Shown: in pieces, positions 8,667 through 16,896 of the stretch
How the letters are laid out: every line of letters begins with the position of its first letter
Numbering within the stretch: the first letter of the stretch is position 1
Assembly: GCA_910583555.1 (NCBI GenBank)
Contig: CAJTXO010000026.1
Span: 1-44,539 of the forward strand
From: an uncultured Eubacterium sp.
GTDB lineage: Bacteria > Bacillota > Clostridia > Lachnospirales > Lachnospiraceae
Direction of reading: 5' to 3'
DNA: 44,539 nucleotides
Notes under the pieces: model-generated
Seen by the model: the letters and a program-made list of their open reading frames with translations, nothing else
The model's database searches: none
Told to the model about the DNA's origin: nothing
Translations under genes and position numbers: made by a program

Positions 8667-9293
8667 ATGAAGTTGGATAATAAAGGATTCAGCCTTATCG
8701 AGATCATGCTTGCCGTTTTGGTTTCGACGCTTGTTTTAGGAGCGATCACGGCGATGATCAGTTTCGCCGCCAGAAGTTCCAGGGAGACGAATGAGAGGGT
8801 TGAGTTGCAGAACCAGGTGAAGGACGCGCTCAATCATATCGAAGGTTATACGATGGAGGCAGAGAAGGTGACATGGCAGAAGGTCGGTTCCGCAGATGTA
8901 CTCATTGTGTTACAGCGGCGTGACGACGCGAAAAAGATCGTGTCGCCGGCTACAGACAGTGCAGTTCAGGCCGATAAGGTGGAAACGCTTGATTCCAATG
9001 CGTACGCATACTGGTTTTTTGATGATGGTGATCCCTCGAAAGGGAAAAATCTCTATTTTGGAAAGTGTTCAAAGACGGGAGATGTGAAACTGTCAGATCT
9101 GAAACCGGATAGTTCTGAGGCGAATAAAAAGGGAAACCGGATATATCTCTTGGCAGACAATATCACGGATTTTGACTGCAGCATAAACAAAAACGATGTT
9201 TCAGGGAAATATGCAGTCGATATAGCATTAAAAGCTAAAATGAACAGAGCGGAATATAGTACGAATAAAACCGTTTATTTGCGGAACCAGTAA
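8667..9293 (+). CDS. Prepilin-like minor pilin (PilW/ComGF-like)
   Basis: 208 aa. A very short leader MKLDNKG precedes FSLIEIMLAVLVSTLVLGAIT, with the canonical Glu+5, then a head containing a long amphipathic segment (ERVELQNQVKDALNHIEGY) as in PilW/PilJ-type minor pilins. GAGGGGG precedes the ATG at 10-nt spacing. Co-directional and closely spaced with its neighbours, so it is co-transcribed. Exact minor-pilin class cannot be fixed from sequence alone. Confidence 0.83.
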   Translation: MKLDNKGFSLIEIMLAVLVSTLVLGAITAMISFAARSSRETNERVELQNQVKDALNHIEGYTMEAEKVTWQKVGSADVLIVLQRRDDAKKIVSPATDSAVQADKVETLDSNAYAYWFFDDGDPSKGKNLYFGKCSKTGDVKLSDLKPDSSEANKKGNRIYLLADNITDFDCSINKNDVSGKYAVDIALKAKMNRAEYSTNKTVYLRNQ

Positions 9294-9309
9294 AAAGGGG
9301 GCAGATGCA

Positions 9310-12300
9310 ATGAAAAAGAGAATGGGTAAAAAGGGCCGGGTTTTGATGTATAGCGCGTTTACGCTATTTTTAACGTGTTTGGTCTTGACAGGATATTACC
9401 TCATTTCCAATGGCGTGATATTTGGTAAGCCTGCGGCAAAGCCAGACACGTACAAAATGGGAGAAGTGACGGCGGCTGATCCAAAAAAGATTGCGGTCAC
9501 ACCCCAGAATCAGGAGAAGGTCGTTCCGCTTACAAGCGATAACAAAAAGCTTCCGGTCATTCCGGGTGTGACGGATCAAAAGGGGGAGCCGGCGAAGAAG
9601 CTGACGAAGGAAAATCCATTTGTTGTTTTGGAGATCGTTCCGGAATTATCCCAGCAGTCGCTCGCTTATCTGGTGGATTCGGAAGAGAAGGGTTTACCGT
9701 TCAATCCGGTAGAAATCGGTATCAAGTTCTGTAATGAAAGTTGGAATTCAACTGGTTTTCTTGACGGATCCCGTCAGAATATCATGGGGCAGGGAGATAT
9801 TAAAAATCAGCTGATGAATAAGGGCGGTTATTTCCAGAATGAACTGTGGGACAGGATCAAGAACGCGAAGGGTGAAGTGGTAAATTATTATGAAGTAAAG
9901 TTCCTTTATGAATTTAAGATGTATTCAAGCGATATGAATCTGAGTGAGGAGGACTTGAAAAATAAGAAAGTACATGAAATTTATGAAGAGAATAAAGAGG
10001 CATTCGCGCTGGCCTGCCCGCAGTATTTTTCTACGACAACAGACGATGCGGGAAATGTTACCGCTGTTTCCTGTCAGGACCGCTCGTTCCAGTTCGCGTT
10101 GAATGAACAGGACAGGGACGGAAATTATACAGACCGCAACTGGGTGAAGACGGTCGAAGAGAACAAAGATGTGACAAAGTCTTATAAATTTACAGTTCTG
10201 TTGGACTCTGGTATGACGGATGCTGATCTCCAGCTTCCGATGTCGGAACTGGTACAAAAGTTTAAAGATTCATTTGCTGTTGATGACAACGGACATACGG
10301 TTCCAGCATCTATTCTTTCGAAAGATAAAAAATGGGTAAAAAATAAAACCCAGCAGATTCAGCAATTTGACAAAGGATATTTTGTCAAGGTGGGAAAAGG
10401 TGCCGGGCAATATACGCTGCAGGGATTTAATCCTGATACAGATAACAATAAGATTACTGCGACAAAAACTGGTACGGATACCGACATGTGGAACTACGTA
10501 GAAAGCGAAGCATATCCAGAGGACCGTTTTGAGGTGTTAAATTTTTATTCTTCGCAGCGGCATAACATTGATAATAAACTGCGTGAAGAAGGAGATGAAG
10601 GGGTATTTATCAAACTTCGGTTTAGGATGAATGATGATAATCCCGGATGGATTCATCCGGAAGGCCGGTATGTCCATCTAGCATCTGACGTGTACACATT
10701 TGATTATGCCAAATACGTATATACATTCAAATACGCAGGTATAAAGATTAATGAACTTTTGAAATATGCCCTGTTTGAGAGGGATAAGCAGGAAGATTAT
10801 GACAAGATGAACGTGCAGGTCATCACGGTTACGCCGGAGATGATCAATGAGATGGATGCGAATGATAAGGAAAATACGCTGGATTACATCGAGCGCGCGG
10901 ATTTGTTTTATATCAATGAAATGTACGACGGGTTTAATACATCTGCTGATGGCAAGGAACTCAATATCGCCATAAACTTTTATAACAAGTACTGTACTGA
11001 GTCAGGGGAAACAGTAGATGTAAATGACAAGTCCAACATCAAAACATTTTATGAGACAGATCTGGAGTGGTGGGATTGCATTAAAATCCTTAAACGTCTT
11101 AGTACGACCCGTAACCTTCCGATGATGATGACAAAGCTTGTCGGCAGCATGGGAAATAACGGTGTCGATGGAACGATCAATACGAAAATGTATGTAGATG
11201 AACAGAGCAGATCGGTGGAGACAGCTGGTATGTTGAACAATATAAGTAAATTACAGTTGCTCACGGCGCAGTTTGACCTTTTGGATTCTTCCGTGTTTAC
11301 GGATATGATCCTGCCGAACTTGAAAGTGATGGAATTAAATAAGGACCAGCAGGACGGCAGCAAATTTCCGGCCCGATATACCGGTTATTATGAGCGGATT
11401 CCTTTGGCGGATGATCCGTCGGTGTCGGACGATTATAAGAAGAGGTGCTACTATTTGTGGAATAAGTTTACCTTTTTGCCTACGGGTGGCCTGTCTGATA
11501 CAGTGTTTCCGCGAGGGATTGGCGATGGTAACTTTGGCGCGGACGGAAAGCTTCAGGGCGTGCTTGCGGAACTAGTCGAAAAATATGGCTTTTGTGAGTT
11601 CTTTTTCTGGAATTATATCCAGCATGGCGCGTATGACACGCTATATCAAAATCCAAGTGATATAGGGAGTTCGCAGGCACTTCCGAGAATTGACGGTTCA
11701 GACGGAAATGATATGAAAAATGTAACGTTTGTCAGCAATACACAGAGCGCCAATATTAACATGGGTGTGCTGTCCGAGTTTACGGCAAACCGTATGCTTG
11801 AAATCCTGAAAAAAATTTTGGATAACGTTGATCTCAATCCGGCACCAGTATCCATAAAATTGCAGGATAATAAAAAAGAGTATGTCAAGATTTCAGAGAA
11901 TCAGGCATTATTGGATTACAGCAGTGAGGCGAATTACCGGACGGTGACGAAGGATAAGGACATAAACTTGAAGGTGACCTGTCCAAATCCGAATAATGAG
12001 GATGCTGTAATCCGGAAACTGACATTGGTGAAGAAAGAAGAGGATACGAATGGTATTGAAGTTCCGCTTCAGAATGAGGCAAAGAATAAGCAAAAAGAAA
12101 GCATGAAGTTTGAGTGGACAGAGGGCGGAAAGGCAGTATCGAAGAGCTATCATGGTTATCGGATTTTCAAAGAAGATAATACGACGCCGTACTTTGTGCC
12201 GTTCAAGCTGTCAGATTGGCAGGAGGGTTATACAATACTCCGTGTTGACTATACGTCCATATTGCGGATTGAGAGGAAGAGCGGAAAGATCGAATACAGC

Positions 12301-12360
12301 ATGGAGGACGGTACGGATTATATCTACGTCGGAGAGCGCGGACTGTCAAATCTGGAATAA
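9310..12360 (+). CDS. Large exported pilus-locus protein of unknown function
   Basis: 1016 aa. A basic N-terminus is followed by one hydrophobic helix (~residues 12-35), a signal anchor with no cleavage motif I trust, then a long extracytoplasmic region. Residues ~95-330 open with KENPFVVLEIVPELSQQSLAYLVD, which resembles DUF5057-type clostridial proteins (tentative). The C-terminal ~150 residues look like a beta-sandwich surface domain. No cell-wall sorting signal is seen. It begins 17 bp after the last prepilin gene and ends just before a terminator, so it is the operon-distal gene. A role as pilus-associated adhesin or assembly factor is inferred from context only. Confidence 0.7.
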   Translation: MKKRMGKKGRVLMYSAFTLFLTCLVLTGYYLISNGVIFGKPAAKPDTYKMGEVTAADPKKIAVTPQNQEKVVPLTSDNKKLPVIPGVTDQKGEPAKKLTKENPFVVLEIVPELSQQSLAYLVDSEEKGLPFNPVEIGIKFCNESWNSTGFLDGSRQNIMGQGDIKNQLMNKGGYFQNELWDRIKNAKGEVVNYYEVKFLYEFKMYSSDMNLSEEDLKNKKVHEIYEENKEAFALACPQYFSTTTDDAGNVTAVSCQDRSFQFALNEQDRDGNYTDRNWVKTVEENKDVTKSYKFTVLLDSGMTDADLQLPMSELVQKFKDSFAVDDNGHTVPASILSKDKKWVKNKTQQIQQFDKGYFVKVGKGAGQYTLQGFNPDTDNNKITATKTGTDTDMWNYVESEAYPEDRFEVLNFYSSQRHNIDNKLREEGDEGVFIKLRFRMNDDNPGWIHPEGRYVHLASDVYTFDYAKYVYTFKYAGIKINELLKYALFERDKQEDYDKMNVQVITVTPEMINEMDANDKENTLDYIERADLFYINEMYDGFNTSADGKELNIAINFYNKYCTESGETVDVNDKSNIKTFYETDLEWWDCIKILKRLSTTRNLPMMMTKLVGSMGNNGVDGTINTKMYVDEQSRSVETAGMLNNISKLQLLTAQFDLLDSSVFTDMILPNLKVMELNKDQQDGSKFPARYTGYYERIPLADDPSVSDDYKKRCYYLWNKFTFLPTGGLSDTVFPRGIGDGNFGADGKLQGVLAELVEKYGFCEFFFWNYIQHGAYDTLYQNPSDIGSSQALPRIDGSDGNDMKNVTFVSNTQSANINMGVLSEFTANRMLEILKKILDNVDLNPAPVSIKLQDNKKEYVKISENQALLDYSSEANYRTVTKDKDINLKVTCPNPNNEDAVIRKLTLVKKEEDTNGIEVPLQNEAKNKQKESMKFEWTEGGKAVSKSYHGYRIFKEDNTTPYFVPFKLSDWQEGYTILRVDYTSILRIERKSGKIEYSMEDGTDYIYVGERGLSNLE

Positions 12361-12410
12361 GATGACAGAAGCTGCAGTTGTTCTTGCTGACGGAAACGTG
12401 TCAAATAAAT

Positions 12411-12439
12411 GGGGATATCTGTGGATATCCTCATTTTTC
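12411..12439 (+). terminator. Rho-independent terminator of the pilus operon
   Basis: GGGGATATC (12411-12419) pairs with GATATCCTC (12424-12432, one G-U) around a 4-nt loop, followed by ATTTTT. It lies between the 1016-aa gene and rnhB and marks the end of the pilus operon. Confidence 0.8.
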
Positions 12440-12460
12440 TGAAGATAAAGGAGAGTCAAT

Positions 12461-13234
12461 ATGGCGGCAGAGAGGAAAATAGCCGATATAAAAAACGAAT
12501 TCGCAAATACTTCTATGGAAAAATGGGAATTGTTATTTCAAGAGTATGCGGAAGATGAACGGAGCGGTGTAAAGAAACTGATCGCTGCTTACCAACGAAA
12601 GATTCAGGCTTATGAAAAGGAGCGGCAGCGTCTGGAGGGCATGAGGGAATTTGAGCGCAAATACGGGAACGACTATTCCTGTATTTGCGGCATTGATGAG
12701 GCTGGCAGAGGCCCGCTTGCCGGCCCGGTCGTGGCGGGCGCCGTCGTACTGCCTGCTGGCTGTGAAATATTACATTTGAATGATTCCAAAAAGGTAAGTC
12801 CGAAAAGAAGGGAAGAACTGTATGAAGAGATCCGGGAAAAGGCAGTCGCTTTTGGCATCGGTATGAGTTCTCCGGCTCGTATTGATGAGATCAATATTCT
12901 GCAGGCGACGTATGAGGCGATGGTCCACGCCGTGGAGGATCTGGGCGTCGTGCCGGACCTTCTGCTGAATGACGCCGTGGTCATCCCGCAGCTTCGGATC
13001 AAACAGGTGGGGATCATAAAAGGTGATGCCAGGAGTGTGTCAATCGCGGCCGCCAGCATAATGGCAAAAGTAACGAGGGACAGGCTGATGGTGGAGTATG
13101 CCCAGTGGTATCCGGAGTACGGCTTCGAGGCGCACAAGGGATACGGCTCGGCAGCGCATATTGAAGCCCTGAAAAAATTTGGCCCGAGCCCCATTCACCG
13201 GGCGTCGTTTCTCAAAAATATTCTGAAGCATTAA
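12461..13234 (+). CDS. rnhB: Ribonuclease HII
   Basis: Endonuclease that removes RNA from RNA-DNA hybrids and incises at misincorporated ribonucleotides in the cytoplasm. The hallmark CGIDEAGRGPLAGPVV contains the metal-binding Asp79 and Glu80; LNDSKKVSPKRREELYEEI and the later LLNDAVVIP carry further active-site context, and KGDARSVSIAAASIMAKVTRD is typical of type 2 RNases H. An N-terminal ~70-residue extension seen in Clostridia is present. RBS AAAGGAGAG precedes the ATG. Follows the pilus terminator, so transcribed separately although no clear promoter was found. Confidence 0.95.
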   Translation: MAAERKIADIKNEFANTSMEKWELLFQEYAEDERSGVKKLIAAYQRKIQAYEKERQRLEGMREFERKYGNDYSCICGIDEAGRGPLAGPVVAGAVVLPAGCEILHLNDSKKVSPKRREELYEEIREKAVAFGIGMSSPARIDEINILQATYEAMVHAVEDLGVVPDLLLNDAVVIPQLRIKQVGIIKGDARSVSIAAASIMAKVTRDRLMVEYAQWYPEYGFEAHKGYGSAAHIEALKKFGPSPIHRASFLKNILKH

Positions 13235-13312
13235 ATCCCAACAGATTAGTTGGCCGGAAAGAATGTGTGGCCGGAAAAATCAGACGGTTTGATCGGTAAA
13301 GGAGGTCTCGGC

Positions 13313-13624
13313 ATGGGTACACAGACAAATGATCGCGGAAAAAAAGAATTCAACCGGTTGAAAACGGCGGTTGCGCTCGAATATGAACCGGGCGAGCAGG
13401 CGCCGAAGGTGATCGCATCCGGAATGGGCCATATCGCTGACCGCATTATTGAGAGAGCGGAAGAGGCGCGTGTTCCGGTACACAAGGATGAAAAACTGGC
13501 GAAAAGCCTCTCGATACTGGATGTGGGGGAGTATATCCCGCCGGAACTGTACGGGATCGTGGCCGAAGTACTCATTTACGTAGATGGCATGGAAAAGATC
13601 CAGAAGAAGATTGACAAACACTGA
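13313..13624 (+). CDS. Free-standing FlhB/EscU C-terminal-domain protein
   Basis: 103 aa, matching only the cytoplasmic C-terminal domain of the flagellar/type III export switch FlhB/YscU: AVALEYEPGEQAPKVIASGMGHIADRIIERAEEARVPV and a DVGEYIPPELYGIVAEVL helix. The membrane domain is missing, and the autocleavage NPTH motif is replaced (EYEPGEQAPKV), so it cannot act as a self-cleaving switch. Short homologues of this kind (YlqH-like) are common next to rnhB in Firmicutes and may assist flagellar export. Start 13313 has AAAGGAGG 7 nt upstream. A promoter for the thiamine genes overlaps its last codons. Confidence 0.82.
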   Translation: MGTQTNDRGKKEFNRLKTAVALEYEPGEQAPKVIASGMGHIADRIIERAEEARVPVHKDEKLAKSLSILDVGEYIPPELYGIVAEVLIYVDGMEKIQKKIDKH

Positions 13625-13639
13625 CACTTATGATATGAT
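13611..13639 (+). promoter_or_regulatory. Sigma-A promoter for the thi leader
   Basis: TTGACA (13611-13616), a 17-bp spacer and TATGAT (13634-13639). It overlaps the 3' end of the preceding gene and would start transcription near 13646, just before a terminator-like hairpin. Confidence 0.7.
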
Positions 13640-13645
13640 TTTTAA

Positions 13646-13715
13646 CAGATTGGGGATTCCCATGAAGGGGTACACCACCGCGGGTGTAGGTTTCATGGGC
13701 ATTCTTTTTTTATTT
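13646..13715 (+). promoter_or_regulatory. Structured leader with intrinsic terminator upstream of thiS
   Basis: CCCATGAA (13659-13666) pairs with TTCATGGG (13692-13699); inside, TACACC pairs with GGTGTA, separated from the outer stem by a G-rich internal loop. A run of seven T follows at 13704. Placed between a good promoter and thiS, this can act as an attenuator for the thiamine genes; it may also terminate transcripts from rnhB. It has none of the TPP riboswitch consensus, such as CTGAGA, so any ligand is unknown. Confidence 0.65.
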
Positions 13716-13771
13716 TTGTGGATCCCAGAACGATGAAAACGGGGGTCCGACAGAGTAAGGAGGGCGAAACA

Positions 13772-13969
13772 ATGGTCTGTATCAATGGAGAAACGAAGGA
13801 AGGCTATGAAGGGATGCGGCTTCCCGAAGTTTTGGAGAAAGAGCAATACGACATCAGGCGGATCGCTGTGGAGATCAACGGTGAGATCATAACCCGGTCG
13901 TTGTTTTCGGAGACGGTCGTAAAGAGCGGCGATCATCTGGAAGTTGTCAGTTTTGTGGGGGGCGGCTGA
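13772..13969 (+). CDS. thiS: Sulfur carrier protein ThiS
   Basis: 65-aa ubiquitin-fold protein that carries sulfur as a C-terminal thiocarboxylate for thiazole formation. The family's C-terminal Gly-Gly is present (FVGGG-stop), as is the KSGDHLEVVSFVGGG ending. An internal VCINGETKE opening agrees with the ThiS beta-hairpin. RBS AAGGAGGG lies 8 nt upstream of 13772; upstream in-frame ATGs lack an RBS. Followed by thiG after 110 bp. The activating enzyme ThiF is not encoded here. Confidence 0.9.
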   Translation: MVCINGETKEGYEGMRLPEVLEKEQYDIRRIAVEINGEIITRSLFSETVVKSGDHLEVVSFVGGG

Positions 13970-14079
13970 TACGAAGATATCATAACTGTGTGAAGATTGC
14001 TTCAAAGTGAGATCACATTACTGTGAAGAAAATTTCACATAAAAGTGTAGAGATACATAGATAAGGAGGATTATCATAA

Positions 14080-14880
14080 ATGAGTGAAGAAAAGAAGGAT
14101 TCCCTCGTATTGGGAGGGCAGGAGTTTTCATCGAGATTTATACTTGGTTCGGGGAAATATTCGCTGGATCTGATCCGGGCGGCAGTGGAGCACGCGGGGG
14201 CGCAGATCATCACACTGGCGCTGCGTCGTGCCAACGCCGGGGGAACGGCGAACATACTGGACTACATACCGGAGGGTGTGACATTACTCCCCAATACATC
14301 CGGCGCGCGTAATGCGGATGAGGCCGTGCGCATCGCCAGACTTTCGAGAGAGGTGGGGTGCGGGAATTTTGTAAAGATCGAGATCATGCGCGACAGTAAG
14401 TACCTGCTCCCCGACAATGGAGAAACGGTAAAGGCAACCGAGATCCTCGCGAACGAGGGCTTTGTCGTTATGCCGTATATGTACCCGGATCTGAATATTG
14501 CAAGGGATCTGTACAATGCCGGCGCGGCTTCAGTTATGCCGTTGGCGGCGCCGATCGGTTCGAACAAGGGACTCTGTACGAAAGAGTTCATCCGCATCCT
14601 CATCGATGAGATCGATCTGCCAATTATTGTGGACGCGGGCATCGGCTGCCCGTCACAGGCATGTGAGGCGATGGAAATGGGCGCGGCTGCCGTAATGGCA
14701 AATACCGGGATCGCGACGGCGGGGGATGTGCCGGCGATGGCGGAGGCGTTTAAAAAAGCGATCGAAGCCGGTCGGACGGCGTATCTGGCCGGGACTGGCC
14801 GGGTGCTGGAGCGGGGAGCAAGCGCCTCTTCGCCGCTGACGGGTTATATACAGGATGGAAGCAAACGGGAGGAACAGTGA
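14080..14880 (+). CDS. thiG: Thiazole synthase ThiG
   Basis: Condenses 1-deoxy-xylulose 5-phosphate, dehydroglycine and ThiS thiocarboxylate into thiazole phosphate. 266 aa with the family's TIM-barrel pattern: opening FSSRFILGSGKY, Schiff-base lysine in FVKIEIM (Lys99), phosphate-loop context in LAAPIGSNKGL and VDAGIGCPSQACEAMEMG, and the GTGRVLERGASASSPLTG end. RBS AAGGAGG precedes the ATG. The 110-bp gap before it contains only small AT-rich hairpins such as TGTGAA/TTCACA. Confidence 0.97.
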   Translation: MSEEKKDSLVLGGQEFSSRFILGSGKYSLDLIRAAVEHAGAQIITLALRRANAGGTANILDYIPEGVTLLPNTSGARNADEAVRIARLSREVGCGNFVKIEIMRDSKYLLPDNGETVKATEILANEGFVVMPYMYPDLNIARDLYNAGAASVMPLAAPIGSNKGLCTKEFIRILIDEIDLPIIVDAGIGCPSQACEAMEMGAAAVMANTGIATAGDVPAMAEAFKKAIEAGRTAYLAGTGRVLERGASASSPLTGYIQDGSKREEQ

Positions 14881-14881
14881 G

Positions 14882-16078
14882 ATGGAACAAAAGACGACAG
14901 GATCGGGAGAGCGGATCGACCACATGAAATACCTTGAGGGAATGGAGGTGTTGGATTCGGAGATCGACCGGCTCGTGCTGGAAGCAGCTGCGGCTTATGA
15001 TCCCAGCCGTTATACGGCGGCGGATGTGCAGCGGGCGATCGCGGCTTCCAGCCAGGGGGCCGGAGGGGTTTCCGGCTGCGGACCGGAGGGATTTGCGGCG
15101 CTTTTGTCGCCGGCTGCGGAGCCGTTTTTAGAGGAAATCGCGCAGGCCGCGAGATATGAGACGAGGAAGCATTTCGGAAATTCCATTTATATGTTTACTC
15201 CGATCTATATCGCCAATTACTGCGAAAATCATTGTATTTACTGCGGGTTTAACTGTCACAATAACATCCGCCGGGCCAAGCTGGATCAGGAAGAGATCGA
15301 GCAGGAGATGAGGGCGATCGCGGATACCGGCCTGCAGGAAGTACTGATCCTGACGGGGGAGAGTCCGAAGATGTCAGATGTGGCATATATCGGAGAGGCT
15401 TGTAAAATCGCGCGGAAATATTTTAAGGTGATCGGTCTGGAGATTTATCCGGTCAATTCTTCTGACTACGCGTATCTCCATGCGTGCGGCGCTGATTACA
15501 TTACCGTATTTCAGGAAACCTATAACGCGGATAAATACGAGACGCTTCATCTGGCCGGGAATAAGCGTATCTTTCCCTATCGTATCAATACACAGGAGCG
15601 CGCCCTGATCGGCGGCATGCGGGGAGTGGGGTTCGCGGCGCTGCTCGGACTCGATGATTTCCGCACAGACGCGTTTGCCACGGGCATGCACGCCTATCAG
15701 ATCCAGCGGAAATATCCGCATGCGGAAATTGCGTTTTCCTGTCCGCGCCTGCGTCCGATCATAAACAATGACAAGATCAATCCGAGGGATGTGCATGAGG
15801 CCCAATTGCTGCAAGTGGTCTGCGCGTACCGTCTGTTTATGCCGTTCGCGAGCATCACGATCTCGACGAGGGAGTGCGAGAGGGTGCGCAACAGCCTGAT
15901 CCAGATCGCGGCGACGAAGATTTCCGCGGGGGTCAATGTGGGGATCGGCGGCCACAGCGGTGAGGAAAAGGGCGACGAGCAGTTTGAGATAGATGATACG
16001 AGAACGGTCGATGAAGTGTATGAGGCTATTGCGGCCCAGGGACTTCAGCCGGTCATGAATGATTATATCTATGTGTAA
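14882..16078 (+). CDS. thiH: Tyrosine lyase ThiH (2-iminoacetate synthase)
   Basis: Radical-SAM enzyme that cleaves tyrosine to dehydroglycine, the ThiG substrate, under anaerobic conditions. The 4Fe-4S motif CX3CX2C is Cys114-Cys118-Cys121 (CENHCIYC); the C-terminus has the conserved GGHSGEE segment. 398 aa fits the family. The start at 14882 has GGGAGG 8 nt upstream; ATG 14855 would overlap thiG. Use of ThiH rather than the oxygen-dependent ThiO fits an anaerobe. Confidence 0.96.
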   Translation: MEQKTTGSGERIDHMKYLEGMEVLDSEIDRLVLEAAAAYDPSRYTAADVQRAIAASSQGAGGVSGCGPEGFAALLSPAAEPFLEEIAQAARYETRKHFGNSIYMFTPIYIANYCENHCIYCGFNCHNNIRRAKLDQEEIEQEMRAIADTGLQEVLILTGESPKMSDVAYIGEACKIARKYFKVIGLEIYPVNSSDYAYLHACGADYITVFQETYNADKYETLHLAGNKRIFPYRINTQERALIGGMRGVGFAALLGLDDFRTDAFATGMHAYQIQRKYPHAEIAFSCPRLRPIINNDKINPRDVHEAQLLQVVCAYRLFMPFASITISTRECERVRNSLIQIAATKISAGVNVGIGGHSGEEKGDEQFEIDDTRTVDEVYEAIAAQGLQPVMNDYIYV

Positions 16079-16105
16079 CAGATGTGACGGAAGGTGGAGG
16101 CCGAT

Positions 16106-16798
16106 ATGCTGACAGGTCAGGATGGGGCGGGGATCCCGTGTTTGTGTGTGACAAACCGGAAGCTGTGCCGCGGGGATTTTCTGGAGCGGATCCGGCGGAT
16201 CGCGGGTCGTGAAATAAGCTTGAAATCGAGTGGGAAAGCTGCCAGCGGATCAGGCTGGGAAACGGGCGAAACAGGGATGACGGCGGATGCGATCGTGCTG
16301 CGTGAGAAAGATCTGACGGAGGAAGAGTATTTTTTCCTGGCGGAAAAGGTTTTGAACATATGCGGGGATTTTGGGATGCCGTGTATTCTCCATACCTTTT
16401 ACCGGGCCGCGAAACAGCTGGGCTGCCGGCGGATCCACCTTCCACTCGGCGTGTTCGGGCAGATGGAGCCGGACGCCTCATTTGATGTGATCGGTACGTC
16501 GGTGCACTCGGTCGAACAGGCCAGACAGGCCGTATTGCTCGGCGCCGGTTATGTGACGGCGGGACATGTATTTGTGACTGATTGCAAGAAGGGACTGCCG
16601 GGGCGGGGGCTGCCGTTTGTGCGGGAGGTCGTACAGGCCGCTGGTATTCCGGTGTACGGCATCGGAGGGATCAATGCGGCAAATGCTCCGTCCGTTATGA
16701 AGGAAGGAGCGTCCGGCGTATGTATCATGTCGGCATTTATGAGGGAAACAAGCAATATGGGAAATAGCAATACGGGAAAAAATGCGGGAAAAAAGTAA
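16106..16798 (+). CDS. tenI: TenI-type thiazole tautomerase (ThiE/TenI family)
   Basis: 230 aa TIM-barrel member of the ThiE/TenI superfamily. The segment GHVFVTDCKKGLPGRGLPF closely resembles the TenI signature and contrasts with the PTxTKK of thiamine-phosphate synthase ThiE. The ThiE diphosphate-binding motifs (NDR, GQED) are also missing, while TSVHSVEQA contains the His (His134) expected for TenI. TenI aromatises the ThiG product, which agrees with its position after thiG-thiH. The start ATG 16106 follows GGTGGAGG (16093-16100) at 5 nt. A ThiE function is the main alternative; a separate ThiE would then be encoded elsewhere. Confidence 0.75.
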   Translation: MLTGQDGAGIPCLCVTNRKLCRGDFLERIRRIAGREISLKSSGKAASGSGWETGETGMTADAIVLREKDLTEEEYFFLAEKVLNICGDFGMPCILHTFYRAAKQLGCRRIHLPLGVFGQMEPDASFDVIGTSVHSVEQARQAVLLGAGYVTAGHVFVTDCKKGLPGRGLPFVREVVQAAGIPVYGIGGINAANAPSVMKEGASGVCIMSAFMRETSNMGNSNTGKNAGKK

Positions 16799-16823
16799 TG
16801 AGGGGAAAAAGTACTGGGGATGC

Positions 16824-16852
16824 TTGAAAAGAAATTTGAGTTATGTTAGAAT
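16824..16852 (+). promoter_or_regulatory. Promoter of metA
   Basis: TTGAAA (16824-16829), 17-bp spacer, TAGAAT (16847-16852). The predicted leader is only ~38 nt, too short for an S-box riboswitch. Confidence 0.6.
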
Positions 16853-16896
16853 AAGTGCTAATGATTGCCGAAAAAGAATAGAGGAGTGGATGAAAA

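Noticed and set aside
13646..13715. TPP riboswitch upstream of thiS
   Set aside because: The conserved TPP aptamer blocks are absent; only a simple hairpin and T-tract are present.
16853..16896. S-box (SAM) riboswitch upstream of metA
   Set aside because: The predicted leader is ~40 nt and has no S-box motifs.
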